Origin: JBFWVD01 sp050246915
Lineage (GTDB): Bacteria > Actinomycetota > Acidimicrobiia > Acidimicrobiales > Ilumatobacteraceae
Reading direction: 5' to 3'
Length of the DNA stretch: 32,638 nt
Assembly: GCA_050246915.1 (NCBI GenBank)
Contig: JBFWVD010000053.1
Span: 1-32,638 of the forward strand
The notes beneath the pieces are model-generated. The model was not told the DNA's origin, ran no database searches, and worked only from the letters and a program-made list of their open reading frames with translations. Below, piece after piece: positions 23,519 to 32,264 of the stretch. Numbering within the stretch: the first letter of the stretch is position 1; each line of letters opens with the position of its first letter. Made by a program: the position numbers and the translations under genes.

Positions 23519-24714
23519 CGCCGACTCCGGCGGGCCACCGACAGCAACAGGCCGGTTCCGAGCATGAGGCACACCAGCGACGACGGGCCGAACGAGATGA
23601 ACGGCAGCGGCAGACCCGTGATGGGCAACAGTCCCACCGCCGCGCCGAGGTTGATGCCCACCTGAACCGACACCCAACCGGTCACGCCCCCGGCCAGCAG
23701 CATGCCGAATCGATCCGGTGCGCGCATCGAGATGCGAGCCCCCACCAAGACGAACGCGGTGAGCAATGAGATCATGGCGACGAACCCGACGAGGCCGAGC
23801 TCTTCACCGACGATGGCGGAGATGAAGTCGGTGTGGGCCTCGGGGAGATAGCCCCACTTGCCGCGGCTCTCCCCCAGTCCGACCCCGGTGAGCCCACCGG
23901 TGGAGAACGAGATGCGGGCCTGGGACACCTGGTAGCAGAGGGCATCGCTCGGATGCAGGAAGCAGGTGATGCGCGCTCGCCGGTATGACTCCGACATCAC
24001 CACACCACCAGCCATGGCGATGAGGCCCCCGGTGGCCGCGAACAACGCTCGCAATGGTGAGCCGGCCACGAACAACATGGCGAGTGCGATCGATGCCAGC
24101 ACGATCGCGGTACCGAGGTCCTTCTGCAGGACCACGATGACGCACGCCATCGCGGTCATGATCAGCACCGGACCCATCGTGGCCTTGGGCTCGTGCATCC
24201 GGTCGGCGCGCCGGGCCAGCAGATCGGCGCAGTACACCAGCACGGCCAGCTTCAACAGTTCCGACGGCTGTCCTTGGACCGGTCCGATCGACACCCAACT
24301 CGACGCGCCGTTCACCGTGCGACCGATACCAGGCATGAAGGTCATCGAGGTGGCCGCGCACGCCAGCACGAACAGCAGCGGGATGAACCGCCGCCAGCTG
24401 TGGTAGTTCATCCTGCTCACCACGAAGGTGGACACGAAGCCCAACGCGGCGAGCAATGACTGCTTGCCGAAGTAGTACCACGGTGTGCCGATGTGCCGAT
24501 CGTGCAACGCCTGCACCGACGAGGCCGACAGCACCATCACCAGACCGAACAGCACCAGCACCAACGTGAGCGCCCACATCACGTAGTAGCGCGGCGGAGG
24601 GATGACCACGGCGCGGCGCGCCGTGGGATGGCGGCGCCGTGCCGAGTGCTCGCCACGGCCTGGGCGACGCGACGACACCGCCCCGTCGAGCTCATCGTCG
24701 ATGAGGTCGCTCAT
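23515..24714 (-). CDS. ftsW: SEDS-family septal peptidoglycan glycosyltransferase FtsW
   Basis: 399 residues with about ten membrane helices after a 40-residue basic cytoplasmic start. Family signatures are GRTVNGASSWVSIGPVQGQP, PSELLKLAVLVYCAD, LQKDLGTAIV, GGLTGVGLGESRGKWGYLPE and AHTDFISAIVGEELGLVG, whose Asp is the expected catalytic residue, and PLPFISFGPSSL near the C-terminus. It polymerises lipid II in partnership with the class B PBP FtsI encoded four genes upstream. The ATG at 24714 overlaps the murD stop (ATGA), and its own stop overlaps murG the same way. Confidence 0.96.
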   Translation of the reverse strand: MSDLIDDELDGAVSSRRPGRGEHSARRRHPTARRAVVIPPPRYYVMWALTLVLVLFGLVMVLSASSVQALHDRHIGTPWYYFGKQSLLAALGFVSTFVVSRMNYHSWRRFIPLLFVLACAATSMTFMPGIGRTVNGASSWVSIGPVQGQPSELLKLAVLVYCADLLARRADRMHEPKATMGPVLIMTAMACVIVVLQKDLGTAIVLASIALAMLFVAGSPLRALFAATGGLIAMAGGVVMSESYRRARITCFLHPSDALCYQVSQARISFSTGGLTGVGLGESRGKWGYLPEAHTDFISAIVGEELGLVGFVAMISLLTAFVLVGARISMRAPDRFGMLLAGGVTGWVSVQVGINLGAAVGLLPITGLPLPFISFGPSSLVCLMLGTGLLLSVARRSRR

Positions 24715-26084
24715 TGCTCGCCTCCCGTCGCATCGTTCGCCGCATGTCCAGCCAACTCACGGGCGGCACGAGCGAAGTCGTCCCCGCGCTCGCCGTAGTT
24801 GCGATACCAGTCGAACGACGCGCAGCCTGGTGACAGCAGCACACTGTCGCCCGGTCGCGCCACGTCGCGAGCGGTCCGCACCGCATCGTCCATCGAACCG
24901 GCGATCGTCACCGGGCAGATACCGCTGAACGCCCGCGCGACATCGGGAGCGCTGTCGCCGATGGCCACCACGGCGCGCATGCGTCCGGGCTCGACCGCCA
25001 TGGTCGACAGATCGAGCGCCTTGTTACGCCCGCCTGCGATCAGCACCACCGAGTCGAACCCTCTGATGGCGGTCACTGCGGCGTGGGGCGTCGTCGCCTT
25101 GGAATCGTCGTAGTAGCGCACGCCGTCCGCCTCGGCCACCAGCATGATGCGATGGGCGATGCCACGGAACTCGCGCAGGGCGCGGCGCACCCCATCGATA
25201 GTTGCCACACCGGCCTCCAGCACAGTTGCCGCAGCTGCGAGTGCGTTGGTCCGATCGTGGGGAAACGATCGCCACAGCTCGTCGACCGCGACGATGGGTC
25301 CGCGTGGCCCGTGCAAGATGCCGTCGCGTTCGAAGTAGTCGGCAGGTGTGCCGGCCCGACCGAACGTGACGTGCCGCGCCCGTGCCGCGCGCAGCGCATC
25401 CATGACGATCGGATCGTCGGCGAACCCGATGGCCACGTCGTCGGCCCGCTGGAACTCGAACACGCGTGCCTTGGCCGCTACGTAGCGATCCACATCGCCG
25501 TGCCAATCGAGATGATCGGGCGCCAGGTTCAGCCACGTCGCCGACTTGGACCGAAAGCGCGTCAACCACCGCAACCGGAAGCTCGTGGCTTCGATCACGA
25601 ACACATCGGCATCGGAATCGAGCGCGCTCACCAACGGCAGATCGGTGTTGCCGGCATCGATGCCCTTCCTGCCCGAGGCGTTGACCATCGCCGTGGCGAG
25701 GGTGGTGACCGTGGTCTTGCCGTCGGTGCCCGTGATGGTCACCATCGGTCGAGGTCCACCCGGGCGCAGCTGCTCCCATTCGTAGGCGAGGTCGAGCTCG
25801 GTGCGCAGCGCCACACCGGCCGACAGCGCAGTGGTGATGAGCCGATGGTGCTCGGGCACACCGGGGCTCGGCGACACGACGTCGACGCCGCGCACCAAGG
25901 CGTCGAGGGCGGGACCATCGGGGGCTTCGATGAGCTCGATGCCCATCTCGGCGGCGGCACGGCGACCCGCGTCGCTGACGGTGTCGTCGGCCGCCACGAC
26001 CGACCATCCGCGTCGGTGCGCGGCGCGTGCCACCGCCTCGCCGGCCACGGCCATGCCCCACACCAGGATTCGTTGGCTGCTCAT
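24711..26084 (-). CDS. murD: UDP-N-acetylmuramoylalanine-D-glutamate ligase MurD
   Basis: 457 residues from the ATG at 26084. ATP-dependent ligase adding D-Glu. N-terminal Rossmann-like domain (RILVWGMAVAGEAVARAA, VVSPSPGVPEHH), P-loop GTDGKTT at 119-125, then LNLAPDHLDWHGDVDRY, and the C-terminal domain with YYDDSKATTPHAAVTAI and LLSPGCASFDWYRNYGERGD. The reading frame stays open for another 250 codons upstream, through mraY, but that part is antisense-like in composition and has no MurD features; the ATG five bases after the mraY stop is the natural start. It ends in a 4-bp overlap with ftsW. Confidence 0.96.
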   Translation of the reverse strand: MSSQRILVWGMAVAGEAVARAAHRRGWSVVAADDTVSDAGRRAAAEMGIELIEAPDGPALDALVRGVDVVSPSPGVPEHHRLITTALSAGVALRTELDLAYEWEQLRPGGPRPMVTITGTDGKTTVTTLATAMVNASGRKGIDAGNTDLPLVSALDSDADVFVIEATSFRLRWLTRFRSKSATWLNLAPDHLDWHGDVDRYVAAKARVFEFQRADDVAIGFADDPIVMDALRAARARHVTFGRAGTPADYFERDGILHGPRGPIVAVDELWRSFPHDRTNALAAAATVLEAGVATIDGVRRALREFRGIAHRIMLVAEADGVRYYDDSKATTPHAAVTAIRGFDSVVLIAGGRNKALDLSTMAVEPGRMRAVVAIGDSAPDVARAFSGICPVTIAGSMDDAVRTARDVARPGDSVLLSPGCASFDWYRNYGERGDDFARAARELAGHAANDATGGEQ

Positions 26085-26089
26085 CGGGC

Positions 26090-27136
26090 TCAATCCGCAA
26101 CGCCGAGTGAAACCCAGTCGGCGTAGTAGATACCCAAGCCGAAGATCGTGAACATGCCCGACAAGATCCAGAAGCGGATGATGACCGTGGTCTCGGGCCA
26201 ACCCGCCAGCTCGAAGTGATGGTGGATGGGTGCCATGCGGAAGATGCGCCGCTTGTTGAAGTAGCGATAGCTGGTGATCTGGGCCATCACCGAGAGCGTC
26301 TCCATCACGTAGAGCAAACCGATGATGGGCAACAGCAATTGCGTGTTGGTCGTGAGCGCCAATGCACCAAGTGCGGTGCCGATGGCGAGCGCACCCGTGT
26401 CCCCCATGAAGATCTTGGCCGGTGCGGCGTTCCACCACAGGAAGCCGGCGCACGCTCCGAGCATCGACACCGAGATGATGCTCAGATCGAGCGCGTGGGC
26501 GATTGCATACTGCTCGGGGTGCCGGAAGCCCCAGAACGCGATCACGGTGAACGCTCCGAAGCAGAGCGCTGCACTGCCTGCCGCCAGACCGTCGAGTCCG
26601 TCGGTGAGGTTCACCCCGTTCGCCGAGCCTTGGATGAGCAACACGGCCAGCACCACCCAGCCGACCTTGCCGATCTCCCAGCCAGGAAGGTCGAAGCGCG
26701 TGAAGCTGAGCGTGGTGTGTGCGCCCGTCTTCGCCACGATGGCCAGCGCGAACCCGATCCCGACGCACAGCAAGCCGATGGACTTCTGTCGTTTCGAGAG
26801 CCCGGCGTTCTTGCCGCGACGGATCTTGGTCCAATCGTCGAGGAAACCGACGAGACCAGCGAGGAAGATGGCGCCGAGCACCAGCAATCCGGTGTCGGTG
26901 AAGTACACCCGACGACGCAGATGGGCCACGAGATAGCCCAGCACCGCCGAGGCCACGATGGCCAGACCTCCCAGCGAGGGCGTGCCGGCCTTGTGCTGAT
27001 GCTTGGGAGCGTTGCGCTGATCGTGAGCGAGGATCGGCTGATGGGCGCGACGCACCCCGAGGAACTCGATCAGGAACCAGGTGCCGAACAGCGACAACCC
27101 GAACGCCACTGCGCCGGCGAGCAGCAGGGCGGTCAT
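26090..27136 (-). CDS. mraY: Phospho-N-acetylmuramoyl-pentapeptide transferase MraY
   Basis: 348 residues with about ten membrane helices. It makes lipid I by moving phospho-MurNAc-pentapeptide to undecaprenyl phosphate. The Asp pair is at 100-101 (GFLDDWTK), NLTDGLDG at 176-183, MGDTGALAIG around Asp246, and the His loop APIHHHFELAGW with His305-307. The ATG at 27136 overlaps the murE stop (ATGA). In most dcw clusters murF lies between murE and mraY; here the two are fused by that overlap with no space for it. Confidence 0.97.
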   Translation of the reverse strand: MTALLLAGAVAFGLSLFGTWFLIEFLGVRRAHQPILAHDQRNAPKHQHKAGTPSLGGLAIVASAVLGYLVAHLRRRVYFTDTGLLVLGAIFLAGLVGFLDDWTKIRRGKNAGLSKRQKSIGLLCVGIGFALAIVAKTGAHTTLSFTRFDLPGWEIGKVGWVVLAVLLIQGSANGVNLTDGLDGLAAGSAALCFGAFTVIAFWGFRHPEQYAIAHALDLSIISVSMLGACAGFLWWNAAPAKIFMGDTGALAIGTALGALALTTNTQLLLPIIGLLYVMETLSVMAQITSYRYFNKRRIFRMAPIHHHFELAGWPETTVIIRFWILSGMFTIFGLGIYYADWVSLGVAD

Positions 27137-28575
27137 GCGATGGCCCTCAGGATCTCCCGTGCGACGTCGCGGTCGTCGAAGTCGATGTCCGACCCAGCAA
27201 CGGACTGGGTCCGCTCGTGGCCGCGCCCGGCGATGAGCACCACGTCCCCGGGCTCGGCCATCTCCATGGCGGAGGTGATGGCAGCGCGACGGTCAGGTTC
27301 GACGAGCACGCGGGCGCGGGAAGAGGGGTCGATGCCGGAAACCACATCCGAGATGATGGCACCGGGGTCCTCGTGTCGCGGGTTATCGGTCGTGACCACA
27401 GCCACATCGGCCCGGCGAGCCACCGCGTCTCCCATGAGGGGGCGCTTGCTCTGATCCCGGTCGCCGCCAGCGCCGAACACCACGATGATGCGCCGGTCCC
27501 CCACCAGGGGACGCACTGCGTCGAGCGCCACCGCCAGTCCATCGGGGGTGTGGGCATAGTCCACCAGTACCGTGAACCGCTGCCCCTCGACGATTGGTTC
27601 GAATCGACCGGGAACCGCCGGTGCGTCGGCGAGCCCCGCGGCGATCACCGCGTCGTCGATGCCGAGTTCCGAGGCCGCCGCCGCTGCCCCCAGGGCGTTC
27701 ATGATGTTGAACCGTCCACCGATGGGCAGTTCGATGAGATGTCCGCGCCAACGAAAGCGGCTCGACAACGGATCGCTGTGCTCGATCTCGACGTCGGCGA
27801 TGGCGAAACCGGTGGTGGGGATCTGCGCGGCATCCGCCAACAACCGGCCGTAGGGATCGTCGAAGTTGACCACCGATCGCTTCGACATCGACGGCTCGAA
27901 CAACCGAGCCTTGGCGGCGAAGTAGCGACCCATCGTGTGGTGCACATCGAGGTGATCGCGCGAGAGGTTGGTGAAGACCGCCACCTCCACCGACATGCCA
28001 TCCATGCGATGCATCTCGAGACCGATCGATGTCGCCTCCATGGCCACGGCGACCGCGCCACCATCGTGCAAACGGGCAAGCTCGCGCTGCAGGTCGGGAG
28101 CCTCTGGTGTGGTGCGCGCCCCCGACAGCGTGCCGATGATCCCCGACGGCCAGCCGTTGGCCTCGAAGATGGCGCGCAGCAGATGGCAGGTGGTGGTCTT
28201 GCCGTTGGTACCGGTGACCGCGACCACGTGGAGCGACGCCGACGGATCACCGAACAGCGAAGCGGCCAGCGGACCCATCGCAGCGCGCACATCGGACACG
28301 ACCACCTGCGGAACTGGCAAGTCCAATTGACGGTCGACCACGAGGGCCGAGGCTCCGCTGCGAACCGCGTCAGGAGCGAAGCGATGACCGTCAGCAACGG
28401 CGCCCCGCACCGCGCAGAACACCGTTCCCGCTCTCACCTGACGAGAGTCATGGGTGATGTCGGACACCAGCACGTCCCCGTCACCGAGGATCGTGGCCCC
28501 CGCCAACGTCGTGGCTCGTTCTCGCGCACCGACGAGGACCTGGAACAGGGACGGGGGCCGGCGACCGTCGTCCAT
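27133..28575 (-). CDS. murE: UDP-MurNAc-tripeptide synthetase MurE, meso-diaminopimelate type
   Basis: 480 residues from the ATG at 28575; a GTG at 28584 that overlaps the ftsI stop (GTGA) is an alternative. It adds the third amino acid to UDP-MurNAc-L-Ala-D-Glu. N-terminal domain with ITHDSRQVRAGTVFCAVRG, P-loop VTGTNGKTTT, then EATSIGLEMHRMDG, FTNLSRDHLDVHHTMGRYF and VDYAHTPDGLAVAL. The substrate-selecting motif is DNPR at 397-400 (TTDNPRHEDP), which marks meso-diaminopimelate ligases rather than lysine ligases, so the wall is predicted to be of the mDAP type. IAGRGHERTQ follows. The gap to ftsI is 5 bp or a 4-bp overlap depending on the start. Confidence 0.96.
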   Translation of the reverse strand: MDDGRRPPSLFQVLVGARERATTLAGATILGDGDVLVSDITHDSRQVRAGTVFCAVRGAVADGHRFAPDAVRSGASALVVDRQLDLPVPQVVVSDVRAAMGPLAASLFGDPSASLHVVAVTGTNGKTTTCHLLRAIFEANGWPSGIIGTLSGARTTPEAPDLQRELARLHDGGAVAVAMEATSIGLEMHRMDGMSVEVAVFTNLSRDHLDVHHTMGRYFAAKARLFEPSMSKRSVVNFDDPYGRLLADAAQIPTTGFAIADVEIEHSDPLSSRFRWRGHLIELPIGGRFNIMNALGAAAAASELGIDDAVIAAGLADAPAVPGRFEPIVEGQRFTVLVDYAHTPDGLAVALDAVRPLVGDRRIIVVFGAGGDRDQSKRPLMGDAVARRADVAVVTTDNPRHEDPGAIISDVVSGIDPSSRARVLVEPDRRAAITSAMEMAEPGDVVLIAGRGHERTQSVAGSDIDFDDRDVAREILRAIA

Positions 28576-28580
28576 AGCCG

Positions 28581-30698
28581 TCACCGGTGCGAGGCAGCGT
28601 CGGAGGCATCCCCCGCACCGGTGCATGCCGGTGCCGGGCCGAGCGTCACGACCGAGCCTCGCGGCGGCACCTTCATGAGGTGCAACGCTTCTTGCGCGAT
28701 CGTACGGAACAAAGGGGCTGCGGCCTTCCCGGCGTAGTACTGCTCGTTGACCGTCGCCGGATCATCGATCGCCGCCAACACGACGATCTGCGGCGACTCG
28801 GCCGGGGCGAAACCCACGAACGTCGAGAAGTAGTGGGTCAACCCCTTGTCGTCGACGTAGGTGTGGTTGTCCTGTGCCTTCTGCGCCGTGCCGGTCTTGC
28901 CGGCAACGGAGAACCCGTCGACCGCTGCCCGGCACCCGGTGCCACGCGGGTCGGTGACCACGCTGGCGAGCATCGAGGTGACCTTGGCCGCGGTGGCGGA
29001 CGACACCACTCGGCGTCCCTCGGCCAGCGGCACGTCCTGATGACGCCCGTCAGAGGTGATCCGTGCCGAGACCAGTCGTGGCGGTTGGTACACCCCACCG
29101 TTGGCGATCGTGGCGTACACGCCGGCCATCTGCAGTGGGCTCACCGACAGACCCTGCCCGATGGCCATGGTCTGCAAGCTGGTGCAGGTCTTGTACGTGG
29201 GCAGCACACCGCGTGCTTCGTTCGGGAAGTTCAATGCGGTCTTCTCCCCCAGACCGAACGAACGGAGGTAGTCCTTCAGGCGATCTTCGCCGATCCGCTC
29301 CGCCAGCCCCATCGTGCCGGTGTTCGAGGACTGGGTGATGATGTCGGTCAACGACATCTCGGCATCGGTCTTCTGATCGTGGGCCTCGAAGGTCTTCTCG
29401 TCCTTGCTGCCCTTGCACACGGTCTTGGCGGCCGGTACGTCGAGGATCGTGTCGGGCTCGGCAATGCCCTCCTCGACGGCAGCCGCCGCGGTGATCACCT
29501 TGTTCACCGATCCGGGCTCGTACGCGCCCACCACGGCGAAGTTCCCCTTGCTCACGCGCGGGCCCGGGTTCGGGGTCTCGGCGGTCGGTTGCGGGGTCGC
29601 GACGGAGGCCATGGCCAAGACGTCCCCCGTCTTGGGTTGCATCACAATGGCCATGCCGCCCTTGGCCCCCAGTTCCTGCACCTGCGCGAGCAACTTCTGC
29701 TCGACGAAGAACTGCAATGAGCGATCGATGGTGAGCTGCAGATCGTCGCCCTGGGTCGGCGCCACGAATTCGCTCTCCCCCACGGGGATGGTGCGACCCT
29801 GAAGGTCTTTCTCCCGACGCAACTCGCCTTGCGAGCCGGCGAGATCCTTGTCGAAGATGTACTCGACGCCCGTGGCGCCGACGCCGTCGATGTCGGTCGA
29901 TCCGATCACCGATCGGCCGCTGTCGCCAGCGGGATAGAAGCGATGCGGTTCGGTCAAGGTGAACACACCCGGATAGCGCGCCACCTTCAACCCCGTGGCC
30001 GGGCTCACGACCTTCTCGGCCAACAACGCCTTCACCTGTTCGGCAATGGTGTCGGGCACCTGCCGGGCCAGGTAGGCGAACTTTCGGGACTTGGCAGCGT
30101 CCTTGGTGAGGCGGGCTTGCAACGTGGCGACGTCGACGCCAAGCACGGGCCCCAACACCTCGGCGGTAACCGCAGGATCGTCGACCAGACGGGGATCGGC
30201 CCAGATCGTGGTCTGGGGCACCGACAAGGCCAGTTCGGCGCCGGTGCGATCGAGGATGACGCCACGATCGGCAGCCAACTGCTCGACGTCGAGGCGCTGA
30301 TCGGCCCCTTGTTGGGCGAGCGCTGCGCCCTCGTTCACCTGCGTGCTCGCCACCTTGAGCACGACGAAGATCATCGCCGTGGTCATCACGATCGCGAGCA
30401 TCGACAAGCGACGGCTCGGCTTGCCCGCGGTGAAGTGGAAACGCGGTCCGCTGGGCACGCGGGCGCGATCGGTTCGCGGACGGTTGCGGGCACGCACGGT
30501 CGAGGAGCGTGCGCGCGTCGCATCTCGATCGCCAGGTTCGGGTCGCGGGCCGATGAGCACGCGACCGGGACGACGCTCGCGATCTGGGCGCGGCGCTCCG
30601 TCTCGGCCCGCGCCATGGCGAGTTGACGCGGCGCGATCGGACGGGGGTTGATGCGATCCCGGTCTGCGGGTCGTCGGGCGATCAGACGTGGTGGGCAT
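28581..30698 (-). CDS. ftsI: Septal class B penicillin-binding protein FtsI (PBP3)
   Basis: 705 residues. The first 95 or so form a long, Arg/Pro-rich cytoplasmic tail, then one membrane helix (about 98-118), the dimerisation domain (about 140-310) and the transpeptidase domain. The three catalytic motifs are complete: SVNK with Ser397 and Lys400, SSN at 457-459, and KTGT at 601-604. No PASTA domain follows; the protein ends soon after the transpeptidase domain. It cross-links septal peptidoglycan made by FtsW and is the target of beta-lactams. The ATG at 30698 is six bases after the ftsL stop. Confidence 0.96.
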   Translation of the reverse strand: MPTTSDRPTTRRPGSHQPPSDRAASTRHGAGRDGAPRPDRERRPGRVLIGPRPEPGDRDATRARSSTVRARNRPRTDRARVPSGPRFHFTAGKPSRRLSMLAIVMTTAMIFVVLKVASTQVNEGAALAQQGADQRLDVEQLAADRGVILDRTGAELALSVPQTTIWADPRLVDDPAVTAEVLGPVLGVDVATLQARLTKDAAKSRKFAYLARQVPDTIAEQVKALLAEKVVSPATGLKVARYPGVFTLTEPHRFYPAGDSGRSVIGSTDIDGVGATGVEYIFDKDLAGSQGELRREKDLQGRTIPVGESEFVAPTQGDDLQLTIDRSLQFFVEQKLLAQVQELGAKGGMAIVMQPKTGDVLAMASVATPQPTAETPNPGPRVSKGNFAVVGAYEPGSVNKVITAAAAVEEGIAEPDTILDVPAAKTVCKGSKDEKTFEAHDQKTDAEMSLTDIITQSSNTGTMGLAERIGEDRLKDYLRSFGLGEKTALNFPNEARGVLPTYKTCTSLQTMAIGQGLSVSPLQMAGVYATIANGGVYQPPRLVSARITSDGRHQDVPLAEGRRVVSSATAAKVTSMLASVVTDPRGTGCRAAVDGFSVAGKTGTAQKAQDNHTYVDDKGLTHYFSTFVGFAPAESPQIVVLAAIDDPATVNEQYYAGKAAAPLFRTIAQEALHLMKVPPRGSVVTLGPAPACTGAGDASDAASHR

Positions 30699-30704
30699 GG
30701 TCGC

Positions 30705-31175
30705 TCAGGGAGTGCTCCGCTCGACCCGCTTCACCGTCGGCCAAGCATCACCCGTGGCGATGGAGGGCACGTCGACGCGCGCGCCGGTGGCCAAGCCATT
30801 GTTCTGCACCTCGACCACGACATTGCCGCCAGGACGCAGATAGGTGACCTGTTCCGGTTCGGTCATGCCCAGGCTCGAGGCCCGGGCGGTGATGTGCTCG
30901 GGGCTCGTGAGCTCCGCGACCTTCAGACGAAGCCGATCGAGCCGTTCTTCGCGGGCCGCGATCTGGGTGTTGATGCGATCGAGTTGCCCTTGCCGCTGCA
31001 CGAGGTAGGCCTGAACACCGGCCAACGCGAACAGCACGCCGAACACCACGGCGATGAGCGCCAGCGCAGCGAGGCCGGTACGCCGCCGGCGGCGACGGAA
31101 CTCGAGGACCTGTAACCGCGCCGAGCGGGTTCTCCCGGACTCGGCCGGGCGCAGGGCGCGAACGTTCGAGCTCAC
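30705..31175 (-). CDS. ftsL: FtsL-like septum protein
   Basis: 156 residues from the GTG at 31175, which overlaps the rsmH stop (GTGA). A short basic cytoplasmic part with a run of Arg (27-32) precedes one membrane helix (about 34-58), then a coiled coil rich in Arg, Gln, Leu and Glu (59-90) and a short beta part (SPEHITARASSLGM, YLRPGGNVVVEV). This is the bitopic, leucine-zipper layout of FtsL, which recruits FtsW/FtsI through FtsQ and FtsB. Sequence similarity in this family is always low, so the call rests on layout and position between rsmH and ftsI. Confidence 0.88.
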   Translation of the reverse strand: MSSNVRALRPAESGRTRSARLQVLEFRRRRRRTGLAALALIAVVFGVLFALAGVQAYLVQRQGQLDRINTQIAAREERLDRLRLKVAELTSPEHITARASSLGMTEPEQVTYLRPGGNVVVEVQNNGLATGARVDVPSIATGDAWPTVKRVERSTP

Positions 31176-32116
31176 TCCCCAACCGCCGGGCGAAGTCGCT
31201 CGACGGCACGCAGACGGGCGCTCTCGGCGCGGGGATTGGACTCGATCTCGGCGGCAGACGCCGTCCAACCGCCGGGCTTGAGCAGCTGAACGGTACGCAC
31301 GGCATCACACACGCACGGCAGCTTCGGCGGGCAGGTGCATCCTCCGGTCGCCGCGTTGCGGAACCGGTCCTTCACGATGCGGTCCTCACCGGAGTGATAG
31401 GTGAGCACGGCGACGCGACCGCCAGGAGCGGTGGCATCGATGGCCGCGTCCATCGCGGCCGGGAGGATGGCCAACTCCCGGTTCACCTCGATGCGAATGG
31501 CCTGGAAGGTGCGCTTGGCCGGGTGGCCGCCGCGCCGACGAGCCGGGGCGGGGATCGCGTCGCGCACGATGTCGGCCAACTCGGCGGTGGTCTCGATGGG
31601 ACGCGCCGCCACGATCGCCGACGCGATGCGATCGGCGAATCGCTCGTCGCCGTAGGTCTTGAGGATGTACGCCAGCTCGCTCTGCGTGTAGCCGTTGATC
31701 ACATCGGAACCCGACCATGCCTGATCGGTGTCCATGCGCATGTCAACTGGCCCTGACGCGCGATAGGAGAACCCGCGCTCGGCCCGATCGAGCTGCGGCG
31801 AGCTCACTCCGAGATCGAACAGCACTGCAGAGGTGGGTGGGAGTCGCAGATCGGTCATGATCACTGCGAGGCGATCGAATCGTGAGCGCACCAAGGTCAC
31901 CCGATCCCCGAAGCGGGCGAGCCGCTCGGTCGACGCCGCGAGGGCGACGGGATCCTGATCGATCCCGAGGAGCTGGAGATCGCTCCTCGAGGCCAGGATG
32001 GCTTCGGCATGTCCGCCTCCGCCGACGGTCGCATCGATCACCCAGCCGGTGGGCACCGGCGCGAACAACTCGACGATCTTGTCGACGAGCACGGGTTCAT
32101 GATGGAAGTCGGTCAT
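31172..32116 (-). CDS. rsmH: 16S rRNA m4C1402 methyltransferase RsmH (MraW)
   Basis: 314 residues from the ATG at 32116 (TDFHHEPVLVDKIVELFAP), where the family homology begins; an in-frame ATG at 32143 would add nine unrelated residues. SAM-binding motif DATVGGGGHAEAIL, then LLGIDQDPVAL, LFDLGVSSPQLDRAERGFSY and FQAIRIEVNRELAIL. The C-terminal part has TYHSGEDRIVKDRF and a Cys-rich GGCTCPPKLPCVCDA loop. It methylates C1402 of 16S rRNA. No good ribosome site lies right before the ATG; the nearest GGAGGA (32168-32163) is too far and belongs to a short frame that overlaps this start, so translation may be coupled to that frame. Confidence 0.95.
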   Translation of the reverse strand: MTDFHHEPVLVDKIVELFAPVPTGWVIDATVGGGGHAEAILASRSDLQLLGIDQDPVALAASTERLARFGDRVTLVRSRFDRLAVIMTDLRLPPTSAVLFDLGVSSPQLDRAERGFSYRASGPVDMRMDTDQAWSGSDVINGYTQSELAYILKTYGDERFADRIASAIVAARPIETTAELADIVRDAIPAPARRRGGHPAKRTFQAIRIEVNRELAILPAAMDAAIDATAPGGRVAVLTYHSGEDRIVKDRFRNAATGGCTCPPKLPCVCDAVRTVQLLKPGGWTASAAEIESNPRAESARLRAVERLRPAVGE

Positions 32117-32156
32117 GGAGTTGGTTGCACCACACAACAGCATTCGGTTCGCTCAT
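32097..32156 (-). CDS. Possible 19-residue leader peptide overlapping the rsmH start
   Basis: ATG at 32156-32154, six bases after a perfect GGAGGA (32168-32163), reads MSEPNAVVWCNQLHDRLPS and stops at TGA 32097-32099, 20 bases inside rsmH in another frame. It is the only start codon with a good ribosome site near rsmH. Both the GGAGGA and the ATG lie in the 24-bp hairpin stem. If translated, ribosomes ending here could restart at the rsmH ATG, coupling the two. Whether it is translated is unknown; the peptide has no recognisable similarity. Confidence 0.35.
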   Translation of the reverse strand: MSEPNAVVWCNQLHDRLPS

Positions 32157-32264
32157 CAGCAGTCCTCCGGCCAGGCGGTGCCGCCGGGATTTCTCCCCGA
32201 CTGGCGACGGAAGCGGGCGGAGGTTGGGCGTCCATCTGCCGGCCGGAAGACTGCTGATGAGCGA
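32149..32264 (-). promoter_or_regulatory. Long hairpin in the rsmH leader, candidate cis-regulatory RNA
   Basis: The arms 32149-32172 and 32241-32264 are inverted repeats of 24 bp with a single difference. In the minus-strand transcript that difference is a G.U pair, so the RNA stem is unbroken; in plus-strand RNA it would be an A.C mismatch. The 68-base loop can itself fold: CGGG/CCCG around GAGAAAT, and GGCG/CGCC around GCAC. The 3' arm contains a GGAGGA ribosome site and an ATG, both buried by the stem. A conserved mraW RNA motif upstream of this gene is known in actinobacteria; I cannot tell from memory whether this is a member. Confidence 0.7.

Noticed and set aside
26085..26834. 250-codon upstream extension of the murD frame
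   Set aside because: It lies inside mraY in another frame, has no ligase features, and murD has a natural ATG five bases after the mraY stop.
27217..28737. 506-codon open frame on the plus strand across murE
   Set aside because: Antisense to murE and ftsI with no recognisable motif.
32149..32264. Miniature transposon or insertion-site reading of the inverted repeat
   Set aside because: No target duplication or transposase remnant is seen, and the one difference between arms is a G.U pair only in the transcribed sense, which favours an RNA structure.
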